Notes: generated from the letters alone by a model not told the origin. Counted from the first letter of the stretch, positions 24,942-34,703 are shown. The stretch is 64,000 nt of DNA from Nitratireductor aquimarinus (GCF_046773475.1 NZ_CP177239.1:3720001-3784000); one strand, 5' to 3'. Program-made: numbers and translations.

Positions 24942-25351
24942 GCGGGTGAGGCCTGCCCGAATTCGCGTTCGGAATAGGTGCCGTCGGTCTGGGCGCGTTC
25001 GATGGCTTCCTGCAGGAGGTCGGCCACATCGTTGACGGCGCTCATATGGGCGCGAATGGTCTCTTCATTGACGGCGAGCTTGTCGCGCAGGCGCTCCAGC
25101 GCATCGCGGTGTGCGTTGGCGAGGCCTGCTTCATTTGCGCCTTTCAGGGCGCGGGTGAGTTCGTAGAGATGACGGCTCTTGCGCGCATTGGAGGCCTTGA
25201 TGTCGAAGCCGGGATTGTTGCGGATCGCGTCCGTCTCGGCGTCGATGGTTTCCTCGATGCGGCGCATGATTGCCAAGGCGCTCGCGCCTCCATGCTGGTT
25301 CATGGCCAGGGCGGCTTTCTCGGAATTGGCTGCGGAGGTCATATCATACAT
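24938..25351 (-). CDS. FlgN-like flagellar protein
   Basis: A 137-residue, almost wholly helical protein from the ATG at 25351. Length, helical heptads (IMRRIEETIDAETDAIRNN, LYELTRALKG, LRDKLAVNEETIRAHMSAVNDVADLL) and operon place suggest the FlgN type, chaperones for the hook-junction proteins FlgK and FlgL. Sequence similarity to enteric FlgN is too low to see by eye. The start at 25351 has GGAACGA upstream; a longer frame to 25393 would overlap the previous gene. Confidence 0.55.
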   Translation of the reverse strand: MYDMTSAANSEKAALAMNQHGGASALAIMRRIEETIDAETDAIRNNPGFDIKASNARKSRHLYELTRALKGANEAGLANAHRDALERLRDKLAVNEETIRAHMSAVNDVADLLQEAIERAQTDGTYSEREFGQASPA

Positions 25352-25373
25352 GGGTTCGTTCCGTTTCTGAGCT

Positions 25374-25931
25374 TCAGCTCTCTTTTTCGTCACGTGCGGC
25401 AGCGGCTGGGTTTACCCCGAGTGTCCTGGCTGCATGCCGTTCGATTTCCTCGACCATGGCGGTGGACATGAGAGCCCGCCTGCCTGCCTCTTCCTGCTCG
25501 GGTGTCTGCGAGACTGCGCCCACTGGAACCCGTTCTTCGTTTTCGACCGTGTAGTCGCGCAGCACATTGCGCGCGATGCCCAGCCCGCCCTGCTCGGCGA
25601 GGGACACGCTAAGCTGTTGCGCGAGCATGGAGCGCCACATTTCGCCGGCCAGCCCCTCGCCGTAAACGGAGGAGGTCTCTTCCGGCAGGAGCGATTGCAT
25701 GAAGTTCTGAAGCACCATGGCCTCGAACTTCTTCTCCACATCGGAAGGTGCGCTGGCGTCGGTTCTGGTTGCGCCGACGGGTCTTGCGTCGAACACTGCC
25801 TGGAAGCTGGCCGTCGCGCCCGACTTTGCCTGCAACCGCTCCTTCGCGGCGGCGGCTTTGGCCGGATCTGCGGCGCGCGCCACATTCAAAACAATGTCGC
25901 CGGGAGGCGATATCGCCAAGGCGTCCTCCAT
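25374..25931 (-). CDS. FlgJ-like rod-binding protein without muramidase domain
   Basis: A 185-residue protein with the rod-binding block of FlgJ at residues 65-120: VEKKFEAMVLQNFMQSLLPEE and GEGLAGEMWRSMLAQQLSVSLAEQGGLGIA. It lacks the C-terminal muramidase domain of enteric FlgJ, as usual in alphaproteobacteria. The role is rod assembly in the periplasm. A separate lytic transglycosylase is encoded in the same locus (35617-36171) and may supply the peptidoglycan-cutting activity. Confidence 0.75.
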   Translation of the reverse strand: MEDALAISPPGDIVLNVARAADPAKAAAAKERLQAKSGATASFQAVFDARPVGATRTDASAPSDVEKKFEAMVLQNFMQSLLPEETSSVYGEGLAGEMWRSMLAQQLSVSLAEQGGLGIARNVLRDYTVENEERVPVGAVSQTPEQEEAGRRALMSTAMVEEIERHAARTLGVNPAAAARDEKES

Positions 25932-25979
25932 CGCTCGTGTCTGTAACCGGCATATTCCCAGATCAAGCTTGTGGGAGGC

Positions 25980-26369
25980 TTAAGCCTCGTTTGACCTGCG
26001 GCGCTCGATGAATTCGAGACGTTCCTTGTCGGCGGCGCTGCGCTCTTCGAGGTCGGTGGCTTCGCGATAGGCGCGCGCCAGCGCGTTGCCGCGCGCATCC
26101 GCCTGCATGATGTTGCCGACCTCTTGTCGGGCGCGTGCGGCGCTGGCCTGCCTGCGCTCCATCGCACTGGCCACCCGGCGGTGATAGAGTTCCGGGAAGA
26201 GGTTGGTCATGTCCGTGCCGGTGTCGAGCGTGTCGGTGATGGCCTTTGCCTCTTCCTCGGCGGCAATCGCTTGCGCCAGATGGGTCGCGTGCTGGGCCTG
26301 ATGGTAGTCCTTCAGGCGCTGCATCACGAGAACCAGTTTCTGGAGGCGTTTTTGTCGTGGCGTCGCCAT
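25980..26369 (-). CDS. FliJ-like coiled-coil protein
   Basis: A 129-residue, highly charged helical protein with two long coiled-coil stretches (about 15-50 and 65-125). Size and composition match FliJ, the stalk-like partner of the export ATPase FliI. It follows fliR by 2 bases on the minus strand. FliJ proteins diverge strongly, so assignment rests on form and position. Confidence 0.5.
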   Translation of the reverse strand: MATPRQKRLQKLVLVMQRLKDYHQAQHATHLAQAIAAEEEAKAITDTLDTGTDMTNLFPELYHRRVASAMERRQASAARARQEVGNIMQADARGNALARAYREATDLEERSAADKERLEFIERRRSNEA

Positions 26370-26371
26370 GG

Positions 26372-27118
26372 CTAGCGCCCCTCGAAAATCGGGAAGAAGC
26401 CCTCGGCAAACAGGCCGAGCAGCGAGGGAATGGCGAAATAAAGCAGGATCAGGCCGCCCGCGATCACGAAGGGCAGGGAGATGAAGTAGATCGGGATCTG
26501 CGGCGTGAGCTTGTTGATGAAGCCGATGCCCAGATTGACCAGAATGGCGTAGGCGAGAAACGGGCTGCCAAGCCGGATCATCACGTAGAAGGCGTCGGAG
26601 AGCGTGTCGGTGATGTCGGTCAGGGCCGACTGCGGATCGAACAGGCTTTCGATCGGCGCGAGCTGATAGGACACGACGAGCGCGCGGATGATCTCGTGGT
26701 GGAAGTCCAGAACGAAAAGCAGCATCAGCGCCGACAGCGAGATGAGCGCGGTAAGCGGCGGCTGCGGTTCGGCTTCTTCGATTGCGGTGCCGCCGGCAGC
26801 CATGCCGAAACCGGCGAACATCGCCATGGATGTGCCGATGAATTGCAGCGACAGGACATAAAGCCGGGCGATGAGCCCGATCAGCGCGCCAATGGCGAGT
26901 TCCGAAGCGATGAGCAGGAAAAGTGGTCCGGGCTCACTCGACACATGCGGCGTGATGAGGTCCCACAGATGCGCGAGCATGGCAAGTGTGGCGGCAACGG
27001 CCACGAACAGCCGCACCTGCATGGGAACGCGCACGCTGGAAAGGCCCGGCATGAACAGGAAACAGCCGCCGATGCGGCAGAACGCCAGAAAGGCTGCAAG
27101 GAGCGGCGTTTCAAGCAT
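26372..27118 (-). CDS. fliR: Flagellar export gate protein FliR
   Basis: A 248-residue inner-membrane protein of the flagellar type III export gate. About six hydrophobic helices are seen, with the family opening FLAFCRIGGCFLFMPGLSSVRVPMQVRL and the middle QFIGTSMAMFAGFG. It forms the core export channel with FliP and FliQ. It lies 72 bases behind flhA in the same operon. Confidence 0.93.
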   Translation of the reverse strand: MLETPLLAAFLAFCRIGGCFLFMPGLSSVRVPMQVRLFVAVAATLAMLAHLWDLITPHVSSEPGPLFLLIASELAIGALIGLIARLYVLSLQFIGTSMAMFAGFGMAAGGTAIEEAEPQPPLTALISLSALMLLFVLDFHHEIIRALVVSYQLAPIESLFDPQSALTDITDTLSDAFYVMIRLGSPFLAYAILVNLGIGFINKLTPQIPIYFISLPFVIAGGLILLYFAIPSLLGLFAEGFFPIFEGR

Positions 27119-27190
27119 CGCGTCAGCCCGTGGCAGGAATGACCCGGCGGTGGACGCCGGGTCTGCATGAAGGAAGGGGCGGACGCCGCA

Positions 27191-29278
27191 TCAGGAGATG
27201 GAGCCCAGAACGCTGAGCTCGACGCCCTTGGCCATTTCCACATGGCTGAGCACCGGCAGGGTGGGGAACAGGCGTTCGGTGATCATGCGCACATAGGGGC
27301 GGGCTTCCGGCGCAGTGACGAGAACGAAGCGCTCGCCGGCGTCCAGATGCTTGCGGATTGCCTTGCTCGCATCCTGGCCGAACTCTTCGAGCTGGCGCGG
27401 GTCGATGTCGAATTCGCGGATCTCGCCCTTGGCGTCGCGCTTGAGCGCCTGGTGGAAGGCCAGATCCCAGCGGCCGCCGAGCCGCAGCACCTTGAGCGTG
27501 TTGCCTTCCGTCAGGTCGCCGCAGATCTGCTGCGCCATGCGGATGCGCACATGCTCGACGATCTGCTCGGTGCGGCGGATATGGGGGGCGATTTCGGCAA
27601 TGGCCTCGATGATGAGGTGCAGGTTGCGGATCGATACGCGCTCGGCAAGGAGCAGTTTCAGCACTGCCTGCAGACCCGGATAGGTGATGTGCGAGGAGCA
27701 GATCTCGTCGGCAAGCTTCCGGTATTCCGGATCAAGCCGCTCGATCAGCGCCTTCATGTCCTTGTAGGACAGGAGCTGCGGCAGGTTGTTGCGGATCACT
27801 TCGCTCAGATGGGTGAGTAACACCGACATGTTGTCGGCGAACGCATAGCGCTCGCGCTTCAGATCGTCGGCGAACATCTCCGGCACGGAGAAGGCGCGCA
27901 TGCCGAAGGCGGGTTCCTTGACCTCTTCGCCGGGCATGTCCGGCATCCGGTTGTTGCCGACCAGCACGAGCAACTCGCCTACACGCATCTGATATTCGGT
28001 CACCACGGTGCCGTGGATCTTGATGCGGTAGCTCTTTGGCGGGATCGTATAATCATCCGTCAGGCGCACTTCGGGCACCACGAAGCCGTATTGCGCAGCG
28101 AATTTCTTGCGCATCTTGCCCATGCGGTAGGCGAGCTCCTGATGCGAGGCGAGAAGCCGCGTGGAGAGCTGCTTGCCGATGAGAAGTTCGATCTCCGCGG
28201 TCTTGAGCGAGGATTTGACGGAGTTGCGCTCTTCTTCTTCCTGCGAGAGCTGCTCCTGACGCTGGGCCTCGTCGGCGCTTTCCTGACGCTGACGCGCGCG
28301 GCGCGGCAGCGTGTAGCCGATGGCGGCCATGATGACGGCAAGCGTGATGAAGGGAAGGAACGGCAGGCCGGGCACCAGACCGAGAACGGTGAGCAGCATG
28401 GCGGCGACGAACAGCGCGCGGGGATAGGCGCTGAGCTGGCCGAACACGGCCTGATCGGCAGAACCGCGCGTACCGCCCTTGGAAACCAGCAGGCCGGCGG
28501 CGAGCGAAACGATCAGCGCCGGGATCTGCGAGACGAGACCGTCACCCACCGAAAGCTTGGTGAAGACATCGGCTGCCTCGCCGATGCTCATGTCGTGGCG
28601 CGCATAGCCGATGGCGATGCCGCCGACGATGTTGATGGCGGTGATGATGAGGCCGGCAATGGCGTCGCCGCGCACGAATTTGGATGCACCGTCCATGGCG
28701 CCGAAGAAGGAGCTTTCCTCTTCGAGTTCTGCGCGTCGGCGCTGGGCTTCCTTGTCGTCGATGGTGCCGGCGGAGAGGTCGGCGTCGATGGACATCTGCT
28801 TGCCGGGAATGGCGTCCAGCGTGAAGCGTGCGCCCACCTCTGCGATACGGGTCGAGCCTTTGGTGATGACGACGAAGTTCACCACGACAAGGATCGTGAA
28901 GACGATGAGGCCGATCACGAAATCGCCGCTCATCACCATGCGCGAGAAGCCGCCGATGACATAGCCGGCTGCATTCGCGCCCTCGTGGCCTTCCGACAGG
29001 ATAACGCGGGTTGTCGCGATGTTGAGCGACAGGCGCAGCATGGTTGCGATGAGCAGGATCGTGGGGAAGGAGGAGAAGTCCAGCGGCCGCTGGATCCACA
29101 GCGCCACCATGAGGATGAGAACCGAAAGAGCGATGGAAAAGGCCAGGCCGACGTCGATCAGGAATGGCGGGATGGGCAGGAAGAGCACCGCCAGAATGAT
29201 GACGACGCCGATTGCGAAGCCGATGTCGCGGCCGTGCTTTCGGGTCTCTGCGCCTGTGATTGCTTCGCTTAACGCCAT
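27191..29278 (-). CDS. flhA: Flagellar export protein FlhA
   Basis: A 695-residue component of the export gate. The N-terminal part (residues about 20-320) has eight membrane helices and the FHIPEP-region block RFTLDAIPGKQMSIDADLSAG. The C-terminal half is the cytosolic ring domain that docks export chaperones. Length is normal. An inverted repeat AGGCGT/ACGCCT lies just upstream of the ATG in the 114-base fliQ-flhA gap. Confidence 0.96.
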   Translation of the reverse strand: MALSEAITGAETRKHGRDIGFAIGVVIILAVLFLPIPPFLIDVGLAFSIALSVLILMVALWIQRPLDFSSFPTILLIATMLRLSLNIATTRVILSEGHEGANAAGYVIGGFSRMVMSGDFVIGLIVFTILVVVNFVVITKGSTRIAEVGARFTLDAIPGKQMSIDADLSAGTIDDKEAQRRRAELEEESSFFGAMDGASKFVRGDAIAGLIITAINIVGGIAIGYARHDMSIGEAADVFTKLSVGDGLVSQIPALIVSLAAGLLVSKGGTRGSADQAVFGQLSAYPRALFVAAMLLTVLGLVPGLPFLPFITLAVIMAAIGYTLPRRARQRQESADEAQRQEQLSQEEEERNSVKSSLKTAEIELLIGKQLSTRLLASHQELAYRMGKMRKKFAAQYGFVVPEVRLTDDYTIPPKSYRIKIHGTVVTEYQMRVGELLVLVGNNRMPDMPGEEVKEPAFGMRAFSVPEMFADDLKRERYAFADNMSVLLTHLSEVIRNNLPQLLSYKDMKALIERLDPEYRKLADEICSSHITYPGLQAVLKLLLAERVSIRNLHLIIEAIAEIAPHIRRTEQIVEHVRIRMAQQICGDLTEGNTLKVLRLGGRWDLAFHQALKRDAKGEIREFDIDPRQLEEFGQDASKAIRKHLDAGERFVLVTAPEARPYVRMITERLFPTLPVLSHVEMAKGVELSVLGSIS

Positions 29279-29392
29279 GCCGGTCTTCCCACTCGATGGA
29301 AGGCGTTCGCACGCCTTTGCGCCGAAGCTAGCGTCTCAAGCTTGCGCGAAAGAGGAGCGTGGGAGGATTGCCGGCTGTAATTAAGGCTGGGT

Positions 29393-29659
29393 CTAGAACC
29401 CGCCCTCGATGCGCTGGAAGATGACGTTGCTGAAGCCGGAGATCTGCGAGGCGACGAAAGGTGCGGAAAACGCCACCGCAACGAGGATCGCAACGATCTT
29501 GGGCACGAAGGTGAGGGTGATTTCCTGCACCTGTGTCAGGGCCTGCACAAGCGCAATGCCGACGCCGACCACCATGGCGACGATGACCGCGGGGCTGGAT
29601 GCCACCAGAACGGTCCAGATCGCATACTGGACGATATCGAGGGCGTCGGCTTCGTTCAT
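29393..29659 (-). CDS. fliQ: Flagellar export gate protein FliQ
   Basis: An 88-residue protein with two membrane helices (about 12-38 and 52-75) and the family core SSPAVIVAMVVGVGIALVQALTQVQEITLTFVPKI. It is part of the FliP-FliQ-FliR channel. It lies 3 bases after flgD. Confidence 0.95.
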   Translation of the reverse strand: MNEADALDIVQYAIWTVLVASSPAVIVAMVVGVGIALVQALTQVQEITLTFVPKIVAILVAVAFSAPFVASQISGFSNVIFQRIEGGF

Positions 29660-29662
29660 GGC

Positions 29663-30067
29663 CTAGCGTATCACAACGCCGGGGCCGACGGGGATCTTGT
29701 CGCCGCTTTCCAGCACGGCCATCACGCCATCGCTGTAGAGGCGCACTTCGGCAACCGTTCCGGTGATCTCGCCATCGGCGGAGGTGACTTCGCGGCCGAC
29801 CAGGCTGCCGGCCTGCGCCAGCGCCGAGGCCTGAAGGATCTGGTCGAGCTTGGCATTGGCCTGCACCGACTGCTCCACCTGCGAGAAGCTGGCGAGCTGG
29901 GCCACGTAGTCGGTGGACTCCATCGGGCTCGTGGGATCCTGGTTTTTCATCTCGGCCACGAGAAGGCGCAGAAACGACTGGTAGTCGACGGTCTGCGGCG
30001 CGTTGGCCTGCCGGGCGGCGCCGGCCTTCTGGGCCTGCTGTGCGCCCGAAGTCGCTTCGACGTTCAT
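29663..30067 (-). CDS. flgD: Hook-capping protein FlgD (short form)
   Basis: A 134-residue hook cap protein. The N-terminal signature YQSFLRLLVAEMKNQDPTSPMESTDYVAQLASFSQVEQS (positions about 29-66) is unmistakable. The C-terminal part is much shorter than in enteric FlgD (about 230), lacking the Fn3/tudor-like domains, as in other rhizobial forms. It scaffolds assembly of FlgE hook subunits. Confidence 0.92.
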   Translation of the reverse strand: MNVEATSGAQQAQKAGAARQANAPQTVDYQSFLRLLVAEMKNQDPTSPMESTDYVAQLASFSQVEQSVQANAKLDQILQASALAQAGSLVGREVTSADGEITGTVAEVRLYSDGVMAVLESGDKIPVGPGVVIR

Positions 30068-30070
30068 GAC

Positions 30071-30508
30071 TTACTCCCCTGCCATTGCAGCCAGCCTGTT
30101 GTCCCCGGTGGGCGCGGCAGGCTGTGCGATGATCTCGTCTTCGATTGGATAGAGCGCGCGGATTTCCTTCAGGGCGTCATAGACCTGCCCGTTGGAAACG
30201 AGTTCCTCGACATGCTTGAGGCCGGCGCGAATGCGTTCATTGGTGAAGCTGTCGAGCAGGCGCGGCAGAAGCTGATTGAAGAGCCGGCGCGCATCATCGG
30301 CGTTTTCCGGCGTGATCAGCATGATCTGCACCGTGAAATAGACCTGGCGCAGCGGCGTGCGCGCATCCTCTGCCTGCAGAACGTGGTTCTCGAGCAGGAA
30401 CTGGACATTGTTCAGGAATTCGAGCGTCACCTTGCGGTCGGTCTTGATGACCGCGCCGTTGACGTAGATCTTCTCATTCGCCTTCAGGGATATTTTCAGT
30501 GTGCTCAT
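30071..30508 (-). CDS. flbT: Flagellin regulator FlbT
   Basis: A 145-residue alphaproteobacterial regulator. FlbT acts on flagellin mRNA, as a repressor of translation in Caulobacter and as an activator in Brucella. Recognised from LKANEKIYVNGAVIKTDRKVTLEFLNNVQFLLENHVL at the N-terminus. It overlaps flaF by 4 bases (ATGA), so the two are translationally coupled. Confidence 0.94.
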   Translation of the reverse strand: MSTLKISLKANEKIYVNGAVIKTDRKVTLEFLNNVQFLLENHVLQAEDARTPLRQVYFTVQIMLITPENADDARRLFNQLLPRLLDSFTNERIRAGLKHVEELVSNGQVYDALKEIRALYPIEDEIIAQPAAPTGDNRLAAMAGE

Positions 30509-30855
30509 TGCTGGATGCCGTCGCGAATGATCTGCGACACCTCTATGAGGCCGTCCAGGTTCTGGGAACGCCCCTGACGGACTTCTTCACCTTCGCGCAG
30601 AAGCCATAAGCCGATGGAGATGAGATTGGCTCTCAACTCATTGGGCAGTTCGTTGTCCGGGCTGCCGAGATCGTCGATGAAGGCGGTCCAGACGCGCATC
30701 ATGAAGTGAATGGCCTCGACAGCCTCCTGCGAGTTCAGGCCCTTCTCGCGCGCCCTCTGAAGAAGCTCGATCGATCGGCTCAGAACCTGCTCCTCCCTGT
30801 CCCGGGCGTCGGCAAGCGAGTCTGTCTGAACTTCGCTGTAGGAAAACTGGTACAT
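30505..30855 (-). CDS. flaF: Flagellin assembly/regulatory protein FlaF
   Basis: A 116-residue helical protein of the FlaF family, needed for flagellin synthesis or secretion together with FlbT. The pattern DAREEQVLSRSIELLQRAREKG and WTAFIDDLGSPDNELPNELRANLISIGLWLL is characteristic. It lies between flgL and flbT. Confidence 0.93.
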   Translation of the reverse strand: MYQFSYSEVQTDSLADARDREEQVLSRSIELLQRAREKGLNSQEAVEAIHFMMRVWTAFIDDLGSPDNELPNELRANLISIGLWLLREGEEVRQGRSQNLDGLIEVSQIIRDGIQQ

Positions 30856-30887
30856 GTGCTTCCCGTTCGTTTGGTTCCGGCTGTCGG

Positions 30888-31937
30888 TTAACGCAGATAG
30901 TTGAGCAGGCTGAGCTGCTGCAGGCGGGCGGTCAGTGCATAGGATGCGTCAAGCTGAGCGCGCAGGTCGTTGACCCGTGTCGCGGCTTCATAAGGGTCGA
31001 TGCCCTCGCTGTCCTTGATGAGTGTCTTGAAGAGATCCACCTGCGCGGAAACCCGCGCGCTGGCGTCTGACACGCGGTTCTCCACGACGCCGGCATGCGC
31101 CTGCGCATTGGCGATGTCGGCAATGGCCTCGCCGACCATGGTGAGTGATCTTTCGTAGAGTACGTTGCGGGCTTCTTCGCCAAGCGGTCCGTTGAGGAGG
31201 TCGGAGATGGTGGCGGCTGCCATGGCGAGCTTGCGGATGCCGTTCTCATTGGCTGTCAGCGAGGTCTCGGCCATCTCGTTCATGGCGATGCGGCTCGTGA
31301 TCTTCTGGTTCGATGCGCTGGACCAGTTGGTTTCCCAGCCCGCGCCGGTGAACTGCGGCTCCACATAATTGGTGATGAAGTCGTCCATGTCGGCCGCGCT
31401 GATGGTGGCGGCTGCCGGATCGTCGCGCGTGAAGCCGAACTTGGCCATGAAGGCGGCGTCGAAGGTGGTCTTTGCCGGCGAGCCTGCATCGTGGAAATCG
31501 GTCAGTGGCTTCACATCGGTGTTGATGCCCGCGAACAGATATTCGCCGTTCAGATTGGTGTTGAGCACACCGGTCAGCGTTTTGAGAACACGCTCCGCCT
31601 CGGCCTGCGAAACGGCGACCTGATCGATGTCGGATTTTGCTGCGGTCAGCGAGGCGAGCAGGCTCTGGCCCATGTCGCCGATCTGCGACATGGCGTTCTG
31701 CGTTGCCGAAAGCCGGTTGGCGGCGAGCGCGTTTGCGTCGATCAGGCCTTTCAGCCGGTCGATGTTGCGGTCCATGGAGAGATTGCGGCCGGCATGCGCG
31801 CCAAGGGCGATGCCAACATCGGAGTGACGGCCGGTCTGCGACTCCTTCAGGCTCTCGGCCAGCTCCGACTGCATGCGCATCGTCTGATAGCGCAGCGTCT
31901 GCGACATGGCGAGCGATGAGATGAAGGAGGTTTTCAT
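30888..31937 (-). CDS. flgL: Hook-filament junction protein FlgL
   Basis: A 349-residue flagellin-like junction protein. N- and C-terminal coiled-coil ends of flagellin type are seen (SLAMSQTLRYQTMRMQSELAESLKE and AATRVNDLRAQLDASYALTARLQQLSLLNYL). It joins the hook to the filament with FlgK, which is encoded directly upstream. Confidence 0.93.
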   Translation of the reverse strand: MKTSFISSLAMSQTLRYQTMRMQSELAESLKESQTGRHSDVGIALGAHAGRNLSMDRNIDRLKGLIDANALAANRLSATQNAMSQIGDMGQSLLASLTAAKSDIDQVAVSQAEAERVLKTLTGVLNTNLNGEYLFAGINTDVKPLTDFHDAGSPAKTTFDAAFMAKFGFTRDDPAAATISAADMDDFITNYVEPQFTGAGWETNWSSASNQKITSRIAMNEMAETSLTANENGIRKLAMAAATISDLLNGPLGEEARNVLYERSLTMVGEAIADIANAQAHAGVVENRVSDASARVSAQVDLFKTLIKDSEGIDPYEAATRVNDLRAQLDASYALTARLQQLSLLNYLR

Positions 31938-31948
31938 GTGCTCTCTCT

Positions 31949-33409
31949 CTACCGGGTGGCCTGCATCAGGGTTTTGAGCATTTCGTCGATCACCGAGATG
32001 AGACGCGCGGACGCTTCGTAGGCGTTTTCAAGGTCCAGCAGCAGCGCCATCTCATTGTCGACATTGACGCCGGTTGCATTGGATAAGGCCGTCGCCGAGC
32101 GCACGGCGAGCGCCTGTTTGCCTTCAGCTCCGCTCGCCGCCTGCTTGCGGGTGGCTTCCAGCCAGCTCACGGAATCGAACGAGAAGGCCGTGACGCTGCG
32201 GGTCGTATCGAGCCCGGCCAGCGGGTCGAAGGTCATCGGCTCGTCGAGGCGCTGGGAATAGCTGAGGAGCAGATCCGAATAGGATGCAGCACCCGTGGTG
32301 TTGTGCAGATAGACCGCGCCATTCGCGCCGCCGTCGCGCAAGAGCGACGGGTCGCCGCCGGCATTCTTGTCGAAGGCGGCATTGACGCGGATTGCGCCCG
32401 CCAGGCCGTCGATCAGTGTGCCAGCCGGCGGAATGCCGGGGCCGCCTGCCCAGTTGAAGAGACCGGCCATGTCCGGCTGTATGCCGCTCGGATCGGTTTC
32501 GGCGAAGGCGGTGATGAGGCCGCGCGCGACTTCGTCGAGCTGGCGCTGCATCTGAAGGGCGGTCTGGTCGCGCAGCTGCAGGGCTGCCGCGATTGAGCCC
32601 TTGGCGTCGGTGTTGCCGCCGCTGCCCGGCACCAGCGGAACACCGTCCACATAGACCGCATTGCCGGTCGTGCCGGGGCCATAGGCCGTGTTCGGTGTGA
32701 AGGTGACGGGACGCGGGACCGTCTCGAACATCGTCGCGCCGTCTGCGGTGACGATGACCATGTCGTTGGCCGCACGCGTCGTGGTGGAAATCGCCACATA
32801 TTCGGAGATTTTCTTCAGGAGCGCGTCGCGGCGGTCCAGCGCGTCGGAGATGTCGCGGCCCGCGCGGGTGCCGTTGACGATCTCGGTGTTGACCGTTTCG
32901 AACTCGCCCAGAAGGTAATTGAGGTCGTCGACCGCCGTGACGATGTCGCGGTCGGCGTCGGCGCGGAATGTCTGGACGCTATTGGCGCCGTCATTCAGCG
33001 AGCGCACGACCTGATGCGCGGCCTGTACCGCGCTTTCGGCGAGCGTGGCGTTGGAAGGCGTTGCCGCGTAGAGCTGCATCGCCTCCTGCAATTTGCTGAT
33101 GGCGGTGGCCGGCGCATTGGCGTCGTCCACGCCATTGACCGTCAGGCGCATCGTGTCGAGCCCGCCGGACATGGCTTTCTGCCCCTGCCATGCGGAGATG
33201 GCAAAGAGGTTCTGCCGGAACAGGACCTCGTCGGCTGCCCGCCGGATCTGGGCGATGCGCGCGCCGGGGACCATGCTGGTCAACAGCGCGCTGCGATGTG
33301 CGTAATCGGGGTTGCTGGCTTCTGAAACGTTGCGTGAGACGACGGATGTCCGGCGCGAGGTGTTGAAGAGCGCGGTCTGTGCGATGCTAAGTGCGGATGT
33401 CAGTGACAT
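31949..33409 (-). CDS. flgK: Hook-filament junction protein FlgK
   Basis: A 486-residue junction protein. The N-terminus LTSALSIAQTALFNTSRRTSVVSRNVSEASNPDYAHRSALL and the C-terminus GVNVDNEMALLLDLENAYEASARLISVIDEMLKTLMQ are the family ends. The middle domain is shortened relative to enteric FlgK (about 547). It follows flgE and precedes flgL in the operon. Confidence 0.95.
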   Translation of the reverse strand: MSLTSALSIAQTALFNTSRRTSVVSRNVSEASNPDYAHRSALLTSMVPGARIAQIRRAADEVLFRQNLFAISAWQGQKAMSGGLDTMRLTVNGVDDANAPATAISKLQEAMQLYAATPSNATLAESAVQAAHQVVRSLNDGANSVQTFRADADRDIVTAVDDLNYLLGEFETVNTEIVNGTRAGRDISDALDRRDALLKKISEYVAISTTTRAANDMVIVTADGATMFETVPRPVTFTPNTAYGPGTTGNAVYVDGVPLVPGSGGNTDAKGSIAAALQLRDQTALQMQRQLDEVARGLITAFAETDPSGIQPDMAGLFNWAGGPGIPPAGTLIDGLAGAIRVNAAFDKNAGGDPSLLRDGGANGAVYLHNTTGAASYSDLLLSYSQRLDEPMTFDPLAGLDTTRSVTAFSFDSVSWLEATRKQAASGAEGKQALAVRSATALSNATGVNVDNEMALLLDLENAYEASARLISVIDEMLKTLMQATR

Positions 33410-33446
33410 TTATATTCTTCCACTTCCCCGTTCCAGAAATCGACGC

Positions 33447-34703
33447 TTATCGCTTCAGGTTGACCAGCAGTTCCATCAGCTCCGAGCCGGTCTGGAACGA
33501 CTTGGAGTTGGCGGTGTAGTTGCGCTGCGCCTCGATCATGTCGGTAAGCTCCTGGGCGATGTCGACATTGGAGCTTTCGACCGCGCCGGCGACGACCTTG
33601 CCGAGATTGCCCGAACCGGAGAAGCCGAGCTGTACGCCGCCCGAATCCGCGCTTTCGGAGAACACGTTGCCGGTGATCACGTTGAGCTGGTCGGGGCTCT
33701 GCACATTGGCGAGCGGGATGCGGTAGAGAGCGCGCATGGAGCCGTCCGCATACTGCGCGAAGATGGTGCCGTCTTCGGCGATCTCCACGCTGTCGATGGC
33801 GTAAGGCGCGCTGCCGTCGACTTCGCCGGTCACCGAGAAGCCGGTGTCGAGCTGGGTCATGTCGGACAGGTCGATGGTCAGCGCATCGCCGCCGGGCACC
33901 GTCAGCGAAATGTCGGTCGGGCTGCCGCCGGCCAGCTTGCCGTTTGTCGGATCAAAGGTGAGCGTGGTCGTTGCAAGCGGCGGATTGGCGTAGGGGAACG
34001 ACGTGTTGGGCGCTGCATCCGCCCGGTCGTAGACCGTCATCTCCCAGGTGTCGGGGCCGGTCTTGGTCATGTAGACGTCGAGCAGCTGCTTGCCGCCGAG
34101 ATTGTCATAGGCGACCAGCGAGCTCTTGTGGGTGTACTGCGCCGTCGCGGCGTTGGCGGAGGGGAGATCGGCTGCTGCAACCGCAGTCGAGCTTGCCGGC
34201 AGGTTGGCTGCGAGCTTGCCGTTGCGCGAGGGCGTTGCGACGAGTTCCGACTGGGCGATGGTGACTGCTTCAAGGCCGGCATAGCCGTTTGCGGTGACTG
34301 CGGGCGTGCCGTTGGCGTAGCTGTAGCCCATGAGCTTGTAACCGGCGGCGTTGACCAGTTCGCCCTGGGCATTTGGAACGAAGGAGCCGGCGCGGGTCAG
34401 GAAGGGCTGTCCGTTGGTGCCCTGAACGACGAAGAAGCCGCCGCCCTCAATGGCGAGGTCGGTGCCCGACGTCGTGTACTGAAGCGGACCGGACTTGGAA
34501 ATCTCGTAGCGGATCGACGTGGTGACGCCGCCCGAATTGTAGGACCCGCCGGACGATGGCAGGACGAGCGAGGAGAATTCAGCCTTCGCGCGCTTGTACC
34601 CATTGGTGCTGGAATTGGCGATGTTGTCGGCAACGGTGGACAACCGGTTGGATTGTGCCGCCATGCCGGAAACGCCGGTACGCATCATGCCGTAAAGGCC
34701 CAT
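33447..34703 (-). CDS. flgE: Flagellar hook protein FlgE
   Basis: A 418-residue hook subunit. The N-terminal rod motif SGMAAQSNRLSTVADNIANSSTNGYKRAKAEF and the C-terminal SSNVDIAQELTDMIEAQRNYTANSKSFQTGSELMELLVNLKR flank variable middle domains. It is the first structural gene after rem; a 99-base gap with a short palindrome CGTAG-T-CTACG (34717-34727) may contain its promoter. Confidence 0.96.
   Translation of the reverse strand: MGLYGMMRTGVSGMAAQSNRLSTVADNIANSSTNGYKRAKAEFSSLVLPSSGGSYNSGGVTTSIRYEISKSGPLQYTTSGTDLAIEGGGFFVVQGTNGQPFLTRAGSFVPNAQGELVNAAGYKLMGYSYANGTPAVTANGYAGLEAVTIAQSELVATPSRNGKLAANLPASSTAVAAADLPSANAATAQYTHKSSLVAYDNLGGKQLLDVYMTKTGPDTWEMTVYDRADAAPNTSFPYANPPLATTTLTFDPTNGKLAGGSPTDISLTVPGGDALTIDLSDMTQLDTGFSVTGEVDGSAPYAIDSVEIAEDGTIFAQYADGSMRALYRIPLANVQSPDQLNVITGNVFSESADSGGVQLGFSGSGNLGKVVAGAVESSNVDIAQELTDMIEAQRNYTANSKSFQTGSELMELLVNLKR

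Noticed and set aside
28013..29272. 419-residue plus-strand open frame
   Set aside because: Antisense to flhA; acidic, low-complexity composition of a shadow.
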